In this document: positions 45,363 through 55,770 of the stretch, piece after piece
Position numbering within the stretch: position 1 is the first letter of the stretch
How the letters are laid out: each line of letters begins with the position of its first letter
Assembly: GCA_963932145.1 (NCBI GenBank)
Contig: OZ010582.1
Span: 21,047,163-21,111,162, forward strand
DNA: 64,000 nt
Source: Acanthosepion lycidas
Taxonomy: Eukaryota; Mollusca; Cephalopoda; Sepiida; Sepiidae
Reading direction: 5' to 3'
Notes under the pieces: model-generated
The model's input: the letters and a program-made list of their open reading frames with translations, nothing else
Databases searched by the model: none
Told to the model about the DNA's origin: nothing
Made by a program: the position numbers and the translations under genes

Positions 45363-45735
45363 GATGGCAATCATGTTTTCAAAAAAGCATTTACTGTTCG
45401 TGAATGCAGTATCACGATTAAGCATATTGAATTTCTAGACACAACATTTAACTGATGGAGAGCACATTCATCCATTCCTCACCCCGCACAATATAACGTC
45501 ATCAGATTTTGTGTCTGTCGTCTGGAGGGTAATGTTGAAATTGTTGATGGTGTTCAAAACTAAATCATGGGCTTTTTTGATCGGGTGTGTTCCCTTGATC
45601 GTTGTGCAGCTGACCAGATCCCTGCACATTTCGCTTACGTGCCAATGTCTATGTCTTTGCGGATGATCTAGTAACAATTCCGACCAACGACTAATCCAGT
45701 ATGAAAAACGGAAAAGTATTTATTCACGTGCAGCA
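45363..45735. repeat. Module B 5' flank
   Basis: Matches 53516-53890: ATTAAGCATATTGAATTTCT, CATCAGATTTTGTGTCTGTC, CAACGACTAATCCAGTATGA. A 69-codon minus frame (45468-45677) survives in both copies with few differences but matches nothing known; recent duplication explains this. Confidence 0.8.
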
Positions 45736-45779
45736 TGTCTTATTACCTCGAATGTCTAGGACTAATGATAACACTAGAC

Positions 45780-46015
45780 CTCAAATGAAACTCATGTATT
45801 CAGCTCCTTGTATCGCTCCAGACTGTACTTCGTTCATAATGCTATGCCCTATCTTGACAAGAATCAGGTCACAAGGAACATGGAATATTTCTGTCATATA
45901 TGGTCTGGTGCTGCCCAGCCTTGACAGAGTTCAAAAGAGATTGGGTGACATCATCGTAGACTCGTGCCCCGTGGGAAGTGGGTACAATACTCATCTAACA
46001 AGTGCAAAGTCAAAT
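45780..46015 (+). pseudogene. CR1/Jockey-like LINE fragment
   Basis: Frames read NMEYFCHIWSGAAQP and then VLPSLDRVQKRLGDI, the post-palm region also seen at 13090 and 53930. Duplicated at 53930-54140 as part of the segmental duplication. Confidence 0.7.
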
Positions 46016-46049
46016 CGCTCATAGAGGTATATAGTATATGTTTATACGC

Positions 46050-47585
46050 AAACAGAAAATGAAATACTAGGAATAGTTTATGCTGTTCTACACTGTCATC
46101 TTCACCTAACTGCGTTTAAAATCAAGGTACTAACGGACCACAGACCACTTTCTGTTATCGCCAAAAAGAGTTGGAAACCTCGAATCGTACCGTGAGATTA
46201 TGTAATAATATACTCACCAGGAAGAGGTAGAAAGAACACGGGAGAACACATTTATCGACACACACACCAGCAGCCGGAGAGAAAAATTACAGCTCAAATG
46301 TGTCGAAGAATTCTGTCTCCCAAAACACTGGCTCTAGAAGTCACAACAGGACGCTCAGCTGCAAAAGCTGATGCAAGCAATACAGTCTTCTCGGTGGCAA
46401 ATTTCAAATTTATCACACTTAGTCCAGTTCAAGGATAAACTATCTGTCACAGACGCTGTTCTTCTGCTTCATTACCGCTTGGTAGTTCCATCGACGCTGC
46501 AGAGAATAATTGATATCGCACACCACACTTACCAAGGGATAATTAAGACGGACTAGCTAATTAGAGAGAAGTATGGTTTCCACGCATTGATAGGTTATTG
46601 GAAGGGAATGTCCGAGCTTTTATTCCATGTAAGGCCGCAACCCATATTCCATTTCAGTATGAAACATTACGTTAACCTCTGCTCCAATTACAGAAATCGC
46701 TCAAGACGTCTTAGGATCTTTTATGTCGAGTGACTATTTGCTCATGTTTATTGATGAATACAGCAGTTTTCCTGATGTCGAGATAATCCTGTCAACATCA
46801 GCAAGGTCTAAATTCCTTATCTGCTTAATATGGCTTGCCGGGGGTATGCAAGACAAATAATGGCCCACCTTTTAAAGGTCAGTAATTCCTCGACTTCACC
46901 ATCTAGTTGGGTTTTCATTATAGTAAAACCACATCACTCTGTCCGGAAGCGAATGGTGAAGCCGACCGTTTCATGAAGACAGTGAAAAACTGCTGCCTCA
47001 TTTTATCCACAAATCAGCTTCACACCCCACAGTGCAACGAAGCTGTTTCTTTTCAAAGTCTTCACAAGAAGGAAGATGAATATCGGTACATTGTGCATTT
47101 CTCATCCAAAAAATTCGTTTCTCGTCTCGCAATACACCGAAAATCATGTCCTCAGCAAAAACCAGACGAAGACAAATGTCGATCATAGACTTCGTATCCA
47201 AACATTGCCATTTTTTTTCAGGGGTCAACGTGCCTGGTACAAAACGTAGGCACAAAATGTTCTACCTGCTCTTCGATTTAAAACTATAAGTAGTTATCCA
47301 AAAATGGCAATATGGTGACTGTAGCGTCTATCGACAACCAAATCACACGAAATGCTTCATTCTTTAAGATATGCAGTCGGGTTCACCCCATTCAAAAATA
47401 CACTTGAGTTAGCTGGTAACCAAGCAAATACCAGGAGAAGACCCTCACAGAACGAATTCCACCAAGTTAGCTACACCCATTCAAAGAGACTAAACAGAAC
47501 AGCAGATGCACCGAAACTAGTCAGCCGTAATCCACACCGACGTACAAAAATGCCAAAGGAATTCTTTAATTATGTATTAAATTAA
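46050..47585 (+). pseudogene. Decayed Ty3/Gypsy pol: RNase H and integrase
   Basis: Domains in order: RNase H (GIVYAVLHCHLHLTAFKIKV, then LTDHRPLSVI, 46063-46155); an integrase zinc-binding region (REVWFPRIDRLLEGNVRAFI, 46567-46626); integrase core, with the first Asp region DYLLMFIDEYSSFPDVE (46729-46779), the second Asp region mutated to TNNGPPF (about 46853), and GFHYSKTTSLCPEANGEADR near 46908, where the expected catalytic Glu is Asp; then a C-terminal part (DHRLRIQT, 47180; FTPFKNTLELAGNQANTRRR, 47382-47441). Several stops and frameshifts. No LTRs recognised. It sits between the two segmental duplication copies. Confidence 0.88.
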
Positions 47586-47759
47586 TTAAATCACCAATTT
47601 ATTTTTGGGGGCGTTGTAATACTTGACTAAAATCAGATCAATATATATATATATCATTTCACTATCGCAAATTTCTGGACCAATTTTTTTTATCTGATTC
47701 AATATTTCTTATCAAATGGCGAAATGAATGTTGTCTTGAACGGCCACTCTTCTAGAGCT
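47586..47759. other. Short spacer with TA tract
   Basis: No gene. A short (TA)n run lies at about 47642-47653. Confidence 0.4.
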
Positions 47760-48690
47760 TTTTGCATTAATGCAACTGTCCCTGATCTCAATCCTGGGAC
47801 CAACGTTGTTCCTAATTTCCATTAACGACCTTCCTGATCTAATCAGATTTCAACTCAGTATCTATGCTGATCACAAATTTGTGTTCCTGTCTTAATGCTG
47901 AGTATGATTTATTCGATGAGATTAAATTAGCCGCTGAAATAAATAAAAAAATGACATACACTCTGTTGTTAACTGGAGAAAGAAATGGCTTGAAACCACT
48001 CTCTTTTAATCGTCTGCTCCAAACTATTTTATCTTCAATTAAGACAACTAATGCTATCCCCACCAAGGAAAGTGAATCATTGTGCTTTTTCAGATTAACG
48101 TTTTCCACTTGACATGAAATGAAAAGATCATATTGAATCATTTGATAGGTTTACTGCTAAGAAAGTTACTTCAATGTATAATGCTAGACTAGTTTCCTCA
48201 TTAGAATATATCTTACACATTCATAATGTCTACCATTCGGACATGCATTGACTATTGCTGCTAAATATGGTCTAGTACTTCTGCTATTTATTTAGAAAAT
48301 CTCGATAAAATCCAAAGAAGAATCTGCAATGTTATAGGTCCGGACCTGGCACTTTGCCTATGGTCCCTTTCCCACCACTATAGGATAGATCCCCCTGTGC
48401 CTTTTCTATAAATATTTTCATGGTAATTGTTCTGATGAGCTTTCATTTTTGGTACCTAAACTTAATACTAGATTAGCGTCAATGTCTCATCATTTTACAT
48501 TTGGAATGTCTAAATGTAACCGTAAATTCTATGCTAACAGTTTCTTCTATCGCACTTCTTGCGTGTAGAACTCACTTCTTGCGTGTAGAACTCACTTCCG
48601 ACTTACTGATTTCCAGTCAACCTTCCAAAATTTATAAGTAATGTCAATTGTTATCTTCTGTATTCTTAATTCTTGTTCTTTTATTGTTCG
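47760..48690 (+). pseudogene. Decayed CR1/Jockey-like LINE ORF2 3' half (copy 2)
   Basis: Duplicate of 40395-41290. The first block reads SILGPTLFLISINDLPDLI, followed by SIYADHKFVFLS, closer to the family consensus than copy 1. It also has extra sequence near 48340-48370 (ending in a CPTTIG-like block) that copy 1 lost, so copy 1 carries a small deletion. Stops throughout. Confidence 0.85.
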
Positions 48691-49554
48691 TTCTCTTTAA
48701 TAAGATTTTCTTTCACATATTTTTTCACACTCTCAAAAAATAACTTTGAGTGAATGCTTATTTGAAATTTTTTTTTTTCATTTTTTAATTTTTTCATCGC
48801 CAGAAAATGATTTAGCCAGTGCAGTAGACCAATGATATCAGGTTGTATACTCGCCTTATTAATGCTTTATTTTAGATCTTTAAGATGAAGAAATTTAAGA
48901 ATATCGTAAAGGTAGATAGTTCGATTCTCTTTGGTTTGTTATTATGTCAATGGTTTCGACCAGTGGTGGGCAACCCTTGGCACATGTGCCAAAAATGGCA
49001 CCCCGTTGACTTGATTCTGGCACGTAAAACTTATTCATCAAATTCCTTTTTTGACTTACTTTTATGCTTTCTCCTTTTTCTTGTATATCATTATCTCATG
49101 TATTTTTATTTTCTGATACTGAGAATACTGGAATGAAAAATTTCGCATGATTACGAAAGACAGTAAAATCTTCAGAAATGTTTGTATATATTTTATAACT
49201 AATATTTTTTTAAAATAAGATTAATTTAAGTTTAAATTTTCTAATTTTCCTCAAATAAAGTTTCAACAATACGTATTTTAATTTTTGCAAGATTTTTAAT
49301 CCTAGAATTAACTATGGTCAAAATGGCTGATATTATCGATTTTACTGAAAAAAATCTATTTTTATCAATATAATACTTTCTGTTTGAAATAAGCCATAGA
49401 ATATTTTGCTTACTGAAAATAGTAAATTCTAAATCCTTTACTTTTTAATTAAAACCTAAATGAAAGCTTCAATGAAGCTATTTAATTTTTAAAAAATCAT
49501 TTAAAACCTTTATGTATAGCGAATTAGTTGAGGTAACTGTTTTTTTAGCAATTT
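48691..49554. repeat. Segmental duplication, paralogous to 41290-42244
   Basis: Continuation of the duplicated block, including the hAT-like end CAGTGGTGGGCAACCCTTGG (48961) and the frame at 48885-49136, which is a shortened counterpart of 41489-41902. Confidence 0.8.
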
Positions 49555-49920
49555 AGTTAATCTCAGTAAATAAATCAGTCGTCTCTTACCTGTCGTCTGG
49601 TAACTCGCGAAAGTGCTTTAGGTCTTCCCAGCTCTTTAAAGCTTTTACGCGAAATGGTAGAATTCATTCACCGTTATTTTAATGTTATGTTTTTGTTTAG
49701 TTTGTATGGTTGTTCGCAGTCTTCTACAAAAGTGTGTTGCATCGCTCTTATCGAAATAAAGCAACATTGACTGATTAGAAAGAGTTTGTACGTCTAATCG
49801 CTTGACGAGAAATAAAAACGCTCACAACTGGGTGTTTATTTGTGAATTCCAACTAAAAAATCGAAATATTGTTATTTTTTAACGTTATTATGGAACAAAT
49901 TTAAAATTCGTATAATAATT
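49555..49920 (+). repeat. Module A tRNA 5' flank
   Basis: Shared with 42245-42611 and 23690-24048. The hairpin reads AAACGC (49816-49821) / GTGTTT (49832-49837): the G-to-A change in one arm is matched by C-to-T in the other. Confidence 0.85.
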
Positions 49921-49979
49921 GCCTTCGTGGCCGAATGGATAAAGCACCGTGTATTGCGGGTTCGAGTCCCGCCGGCGGT
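49921..49979 (+). pseudogene. tRNA-Arg(CCT) lacking the anticodon arm (module A)
   Basis: 59 nt: GCCTTCGTGGCCGAATGGAT, AAAGCACC, then directly GTGTATTGCGGGTTCGAGTC. About 13 nt covering most of the anticodon arm is gone, as in the copy at 21369 but with a different breakpoint. The acceptor strands also no longer pair fully (GCCTTCG/CGGCGGT). Non-functional. Confidence 0.93.
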
Positions 49980-51280
49980 TAACGGCAATTTTTTTGGTGT
50001 TGAGGAATTGTATGATTTTATAATTTATACCTTTACATTCAACACGTGGATTATACATCTCTAGAATTCAAAAACTTCTTTCTAGGTAGTTTTGCTGGGA
50101 ATAAATCACTAAATACGCTTAACAAATTAATTTCTAGCAATCTAATGTTGTGTTGTCTTTTTCGTCTTCTTCGTCTTCTTCGTTTAGGAAATGTCATCCC
50201 AAAGAGTCAATTTATTTTACACATTTTCGTATTCTCCTAATTACAGATCCTTTCAGATTATCTTTTGATTTTCCGAAATTACAGATAAACCAATGAAGAA
50301 TAAACTGTTGAAGAGAACGGAAGTTATTCATTTTATGTCCCCTGGAACATTCATTCCGCAAACAATATTTGACGGTTTTCATGTGAGTTCAGATAAAAAT
50401 AAAAATAAAACAAAATATGAAATTCAAGAAAACAATAATTAATAAATGTATTAAAACGGACATGTTACATGAAGGATAATATAAGAAACGAACCTAAACT
50501 TATGAATGGGTCAAAGCAACCTTCAGTTTGCGTCTCTGAACTACTTATGCCTCGTGTCTATCGGTGCAAGAAATTTACAAATTTTGCGCCGCCTGTGATT
50601 ATCATCAGCGGGTGGGAATCCCCATATACACACACACTAAGAAAAAAATACAAATATAAGTCAAAGTGGAAAAAAATTACAAATGTTTTCGCTGATCCAT
50701 ATTTAGAGAAATTAACTCAGCCGGATGACCTAGGCAAAAAAAAAAAAAAAATTGGAGATGACAATCGTGGTTTGTAGATCAGGATTTATCATGACTAATA
50801 ACTATTTCCACTTAAGGTAGTGGGCCAAATAAAAATGAAAAGTCTATCCAAATGTAACTTTTATAATATACTTGAATTGTTTCTATTATTGTTATCTAGT
50901 TTAACTCTTGGGGTGCCAGTAACTTACGTGGCGTTTCTATGGATCACAAAGTTATTTCTAGGTAACTTTGCAATTAAATGGGAATAAATCACAGAAAATC
51001 ACTTAAAAATTAAATACTTTATGAATTTGTACAAATCTAATGTTGGGATTGTTATTTTTTTTTTATCTTTCAACCGCTTCTTCGAGAGATATTTCAGTTT
51101 AGGAAAGGTTAATGCATATTAGATATTTTCGTATTTTTTCTATCAAATATCCATTCAGATTATCTTAATTACAGAAAAAACAATGATGCGGAACAAATAA
51201 AAAAACAAATATAAATTAAAGTCGCCAAAGAAATACACACACCAGTACATTAGATGGTTTCTCTGTCCCCATTTGTAGAA
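49980..51280. repeat. Module A 3' flank
   Basis: Paralogous to 42684-44030, with small indels (for example an extra TCTTCTTCG unit near 50170 and a different 50890-50935 segment). No gene called. Confidence 0.85.
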
Positions 51281-51349
51281 TGATCAAGGCAAAAAAGTTA
51301 TTGTAGATACGACAACCACAAGATATAGATAAGATTTATCGTGTGTGTG

Positions 51350-51605
51350 CTTTAGTGCCAGCGGATTTATATGAGTCTTTTTTAACCGTCTGTGGTGATA
51401 AGATCTAATTTCGCTATATCCTGTAGCAGCATTTTCCCTTTTGTAATGCGTACCTTCCTGTCCAAGCCTCAATGCGTAGTTCATGCCTTATATAGGTCAA
51501 CATGACGTCAATATAAAGGACTTGATTTGGGTTCATGGGCAAAATTCTTCTGTTTACTGCGCCCACAAAATAAGGGTACAACTCCTGTACTTCCTCGGGA
51601 TGTTT
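51350..51605. repeat. Repeat with TATA/CRE-like block, copy 3
   Basis: Includes CCTTATATAGGTCAACATG and TGACGTCA at 51503-51510, then GGACTTGATTTGGG. Complete on the left (GAGTCTTTTTTAACCGTCTG), where copy 2 is interrupted by an insertion. Confidence 0.75.
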
Positions 51606-51679
51606 TCACATTCCAAAGAAGATTTGACACACTTCATCAAATAAGTTTGTATTTACTAAAAAAAAAAAAACAAACTTAA

Positions 51680-52850
51680 GTATTTCCTCAGAAACACAAC
51701 GTGTTTTATTTGATTTCTATCGTCATTATTAAAAAGTTTCTCCAACTTTACGAGGAAGAAAATATCCAAGGAAATGAACATTTAAGTTGGAAATGCTGTC
51801 TTGTTACATTTAATATCCCTAAAAAAAAAAAAGAAAAAAAAGAACTAAGCTAATGACGCTTTATCGTTACCGAGCAGATTCTGAATATTCTCCAGTCAGG
51901 ATGGACAGTTGGACTCACAATGAGGCTCCTTTCTTTGGACATTTATGGCAACCAAATCCAGACCATGTCCATTGGAACGACTCATCACCATTCCCTTCTG
52001 ACTGCTCTATTAAGAAGAAACTTCCATTTGGACATCTTCTTCCGAAGAACTCCTACTTTGTTGAGCAGACACCCGAGATGTGCTTTCCTAACTGCTACAA
52101 TTTTAACCGTTAACTCTCATTTTTCCTACATATTCTCATTCTGCACTTCTTTCCACCTCTCACATCCATACAACAACGTCTTCAGTAACCCTCTACTTTG
52201 AGTGACACTTGGGCCGTTTACTCGGTGAACAATTGTCAAAAAATACTACTTGGTCGTACAGTACATTAAAAAGAGATTATAAATCATTTAGCTGTCATGT
52301 AACTCCCGCTATCACAGGTAGCGTTTATTCAAATTTCACTCACTCGAACGACTGCATAGATAGAGATAATAGGAATGCAGAAGGCGACGATCTGCATTTT
52401 TTACAGTACGAATTTACTAACACAAATTTCCTTATTCGACATTTCACACAGAGTTTTTTCATATGTGGTATAATTTATTTCTGTGGGATAAATTGTGACA
52501 TAAATATATTATTATATAGAATATTGTATGATGTATATTCTGGTGCGGTATATTAAATGATTTCAAGCACAATTCATATTTAGAATTAATTTCTTTGAGT
52601 TATTCTAGAGCATTTCCTTCTGTTGTGCGAAGGTGTTAATATATCATGAGTGTACTAATGCATACGTTGGGACTTGGAAAGTGGAGAAACCCGAGATATT
52701 TTTCCCAGCAACGCTACTATAAGTACTAATCTAGCAGTAGAGAAGATAATACCAGTAAATATTACTATATTTTTGTTCTAAACTACTGTGTCTGCCGGGG
52801 AACCTACACGCACACAATCTCTCTCAATCTCTCTCTCTCGTTGAGCTAAT
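51680..52850. repeat. Module B segment
   Basis: Paralogous to 38815-40130: CTAAGCTAATGACGCTTTAT, CAGACACCCGAGATGTGCTT, TGGTCGTACAGTACATTAAA, CTCTATTGTGC-type blocks. Frames at 51853-52556 lack recognisable domains and differ between paralogs. No gene called. Confidence 0.8.
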
Positions 52851-52878
52851 AAGCTAGATTTGTTTTACTTTCATATTT

Positions 52879-53160
52879 CGTCCGATCAGCAACATTGAGT
52901 CTTGTCTGTACCTAGATGGATCATCGGTTGGGAATACCAGTTTCTGTAAGCTTGAATGTGTGGGTCCGTGATCAATAACAATTCGTAATTACAAGTTGGA
53001 GTGCCGAGTTCGAATTCTAGTCGAGTTTTTAACTTTCACCTACGCGCAAATGACTTTAAAGGAAAGGTGTGAATTTATTATTCTCTCTACTATGGTTTAA
53101 ATAGCTGTACAGTCTAGATCCTATAGGCTTAGATGACCACCAGTCAGGGAAGAAAACTTC
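52879..53160 (+). mobile_element. Chimeric 5S rRNA-tRNA SINE, copy 2
   Basis: Plus strand. The 5S-like part (52879-52950) reads CGTCCGATCA, CTTGTCTGTACCTAGATGGA, TCATCGGTTGGGAATACCAG, TTTCTGTAAGC. It joins CTTGAATGTGTGGGT, as in copy 1, and then the tRNA-like part with B box GAGTTCGAATTCTAG (53005-53019). The body is recognisable but diverged (GGAAAGGTGTGAATTTATTA). This copy has lost the first part of the 5S region. It lies in the module B segment just left of the decayed tRNA at 53444. The 3' end is approximate. Confidence 0.82.
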
Positions 53161-53443
53161 AGTTAGTCAATTATGAATCGAAAACAGATGTGACCACCCA
53201 AGTGGGCAACACGCATAACAGCCTAGGAACGAAGGAACGAAGGACACTAGTTTAGCAGGATATTACTATTGTGGCGATAGCGATTCTCACTGAGTGTCTC
53301 AAATTTCGGCGTGAGCTAAATTTAATAAATTCATGTATACTTGCGATGGAGAGTTTCAGTAACGGTATCCAGCGACTCCAAGATCTCATCGTGTTGACAA
53401 ACCAAGACAATTGAGAAAGTTTTCAAATTGAAGAACCAATAAT
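53161..53443. other. No gene recognised
   Basis: Spacer between the SINE and the tRNA relic, without homology to the other module B 3' flanks that I can see. Confidence 0.4.
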
Positions 53444-53515
53444 ACCTCCGACCGCACTCGAACCCGCAATCCCCGGCTTAGGAGGCCGGTGCCTTATCCA
53501 TTGGGCCACGAAGTG
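53444..53515 (-). pseudogene. Decayed tRNA-Arg(CCT), module B
   Basis: The D-arm and anticodon arm (CCGGC-CTCCTAA-GCCGG) are intact, but the T-stem 3' side reads GCGGT, so it no longer pairs with GCGGG. The acceptor 5' strand is CACTTCG against CGGAGGT. It cannot form a normal cloverleaf. Confidence 0.88.
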
Positions 53516-53890
53516 GCTTACTCAGCAGTCTCCAGAGAAGGACTTACTGTTTGTGTATGTAGTATCAAGATTAAGCATATTGTATTTTAAAACGTAACGT
53601 TTAATTGATGGAGAACACGTTCATCCATTCCTCAACACGCACAATATGACGTCATCAGATTTTGTGTCTGTCGTCTGGAGGGTAATGTTGAAATTGTTGA
53701 TGGTGTTCAAAACTAAATCATGGGCTTTTTTGATCGGGTGTGTTCCCTTGATCGTTGTGCAGCTGACCAGATCCCTGCACATTTCGCTTACGTGCCAATG
53801 TCTATGTCTTTGCGGATGATCTGGTAACAATCCCGACCAACGACTAATCCAGTATGAAAAACGGAAAAGTATTTACTCACATGCAACATG
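53516..53890. repeat. Module B 5' flank
   Basis: Near-identical to 45363-45735, including the 69-codon minus frame at 53621-53830. Non-coding as far as can be judged. Confidence 0.8.
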
Positions 53891-53929
53891 TCTTATTACC
53901 TCGAATGTCTACTAGGACTAATGATAACA

Positions 53930-54140
53930 CTAGACCTCAAATGAAACTCATGTATTCAGCTCCTTGTATCGCTCCAGACTGTACTTCATTCATAATGCTA
54001 TGCCCTATCTTGACAAGAATCAGGTCACAAGGAACATGGAATATTTCTGTCATATATGGTCTGGTGCTGCCCAGCCTTGACAGAGTTCAAAAGAGATTGG
54101 GTGACATCACCGTAGACTCGAGCGCTGTGAGAGGTGGGTA
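53930..54140 (+). pseudogene. CR1/Jockey-like LINE fragment
   Basis: Duplicate of 45780-46015 (VLPSLDRVQKRLGDI). The homology between the duplication copies stops near 54140. Confidence 0.7.
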
Positions 54141-55029
54141 CAATACTCGGGCGGCACTTTTGGTCCGCGGTGACCTGTGAAAATTTGGACAAACCCAGCT
54201 TGATCCTACTTTTCTAAATAAAAACGGACTTCATGAACAAATAAGATCAGTTTTTTTTAAGTAGCATTCAGAATAACTGAGGAGGGGTAAATCGGCAGAT
54301 AGCAATTGGCTCCCTTGCACCAAGAAACTAACAAGCTGAATGGGGTCATAAATCAATCCGGGGAAAGAAAGCCCTGACAAATTCAAGGCAGGTTTTCTCA
54401 TCATTTTCTGTACCTTCTCAAGCAGAAGTCAAGCTGAAAACTTCACACCAAAATACCCCAAGAAGCCATCCGGAAAAACTGTAAATCTCGAAACCCTTTC
54501 AAGATCAAATATTTTATTAAGAATGGAGGTGCGTGTGTTTTTTTATATTCTGCCAAAAAAACGATTTTGTTATTGCTCTCTCCAAGTTTTTCCCTTTTTT
54601 CCAATTTCGTAAAAGGTTTCATTTTTGTAGAATCAAACAACTTGTAACATTGCTTTTAATTTGTTTATGTCGGTGTTCCCTTTTTTGATATCTCAGAAAA
54701 ATTGTTATTCTGCCGTAATAGACGCACCAAAGGAAATTTTTGTGCAAACCTTGTATTGCGCCTTTTTATTGTTTATAAATTGTATAACAAATGTGTTTTC
54801 CCCCTTTTTGAAATTTTACCCAGTGGTCATCTTGTTTTTTAATTTCACGCCTATAATCGTGAATTACTGTTTCTACCAACTGGGTTTTGTGCCTGGCACA
54901 AGGACGTGGAGTTGGTAGGTGTTAAGGGGTCCACCCCTTTTTCATACAAGTGAACTCGGCCAGTGTGTACTTGTACTGTTGCCGGTGAATACCTGGATGT
55001 GTGAGAGAGAGATAGTTAGAGAGAGCGTT
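54141..55029. other. Unique sequence, no gene recognised
   Basis: Not shared with the other modules. The frames at 54443-54640, 54661-54918 and 54919-55173 have no recognisable domain, and the hydrophobic one (54661-54918) comes from T-rich sequence. Confidence 0.45.
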
Positions 55030-55195
55030 ATGTTCTGTAACAGCTTTTTTCCCTTATGTACCTCCCTGCCCAAGCCTCAGTGCGTAGTTTGTGCTTATAT
55101 AGGTCAACATGACGTCAAAATAAAGAGACTTGATTTGGGCAAAATTCTTCTGTTTACTACACCCACAAAATAAAGACACAACTTCCTCGGGTTGT
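55030..55195. repeat. Repeat with TATA/CRE-like block, copy 4
   Basis: ATGTTCTGTAACAGC, GTGCTTATATAGGTCAACAT, then TGACGTCA at 55110-55117. Precedes a module B segment as in the other copies. Confidence 0.75.
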
Positions 55196-55254
55196 TTTCA
55201 CATTTCAAAAAAGAGTTGACACACTTCTTCAAATGAATTAGTATTTACGAAAAA

Positions 55255-55698
55255 AAAAATCTTAGGTATTTGCTCAGAAACACGCCGCGTTTTATTTGAT
55301 TTCTATCGTTATTATTAAAAACAAGTTTCTCCAACTTTACGAGGAAGAAAGTAACTCAGGAGACAACATTTAAGTTGGAAATGCTGTCTTGTACCATTTA
55401 ATATCCCTAAAAAAGAAAGAACTAAGCTAATGACGCTTTATCGTGACCGAGCAGATTCTGAATATTCTCCAGTCATGATTGACGGTTGGACTCACAATGA
55501 GGCTCCTTGCTTTGGACGTTTATGGCGACAAAAGGTCAGTCCAGACCTCAAGTCGAACCATCCGTAAACAAGCTAAGAAAAATTGTTGGTTCTCTGTACC
55601 GATTTAGAAAGTACAAGTCTCCTACTGATCAGCATACCGAGCTGACAAACGAAAATGAAAGAATTACAAATTTTCGAACGAAAACGTTAAAATTGTAT
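55255..55698. repeat. Module B 3' flank
   Basis: Near-identical to 44875-45290. The 90-codon frame at 55507-55779 runs through the tRNA and is not a gene. Confidence 0.85.
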
Positions 55699-55770
55699 AC
55701 CTTCGACGGGACTCGAACCCGCAATCCCCGGCTTAGGAGGCCGGTGCCTTATCCATTGGGCCACGAAGGC
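55699..55770 (-). tRNA. tRNA-Arg (CCT), module B type
   Basis: Same 72 nt as at 15333 and 45291, with acceptor GCCTTCG/CGAAGGT, anticodon CCT and discriminator A. Left flank follows 45291; right flank follows 15333. Confidence 0.95.

Noticed and set aside
41489..49136. The frame starting MKKFKNIVKVDSS (41489 and 48885)
   Set aside because: Present in both duplication copies but truncated differently, spanning a hAT-like end, with no recognisable domain.
45468..53830. A 69-codon minus frame present at 45468-45677 and 53621-53830
   Set aside because: Both lie in a recent segmental duplication. Differences are few and unselected-looking, no domain is recognised, and the third paralog (40135-40330) does not keep it.
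24049..55770. Dispersed tRNA-Arg copies as heads of a SINE family
   Set aside because: SINE copies would share the 3' body but not the 5' flank. Here long 5' flanks are conserved as well, which indicates segmental duplication.
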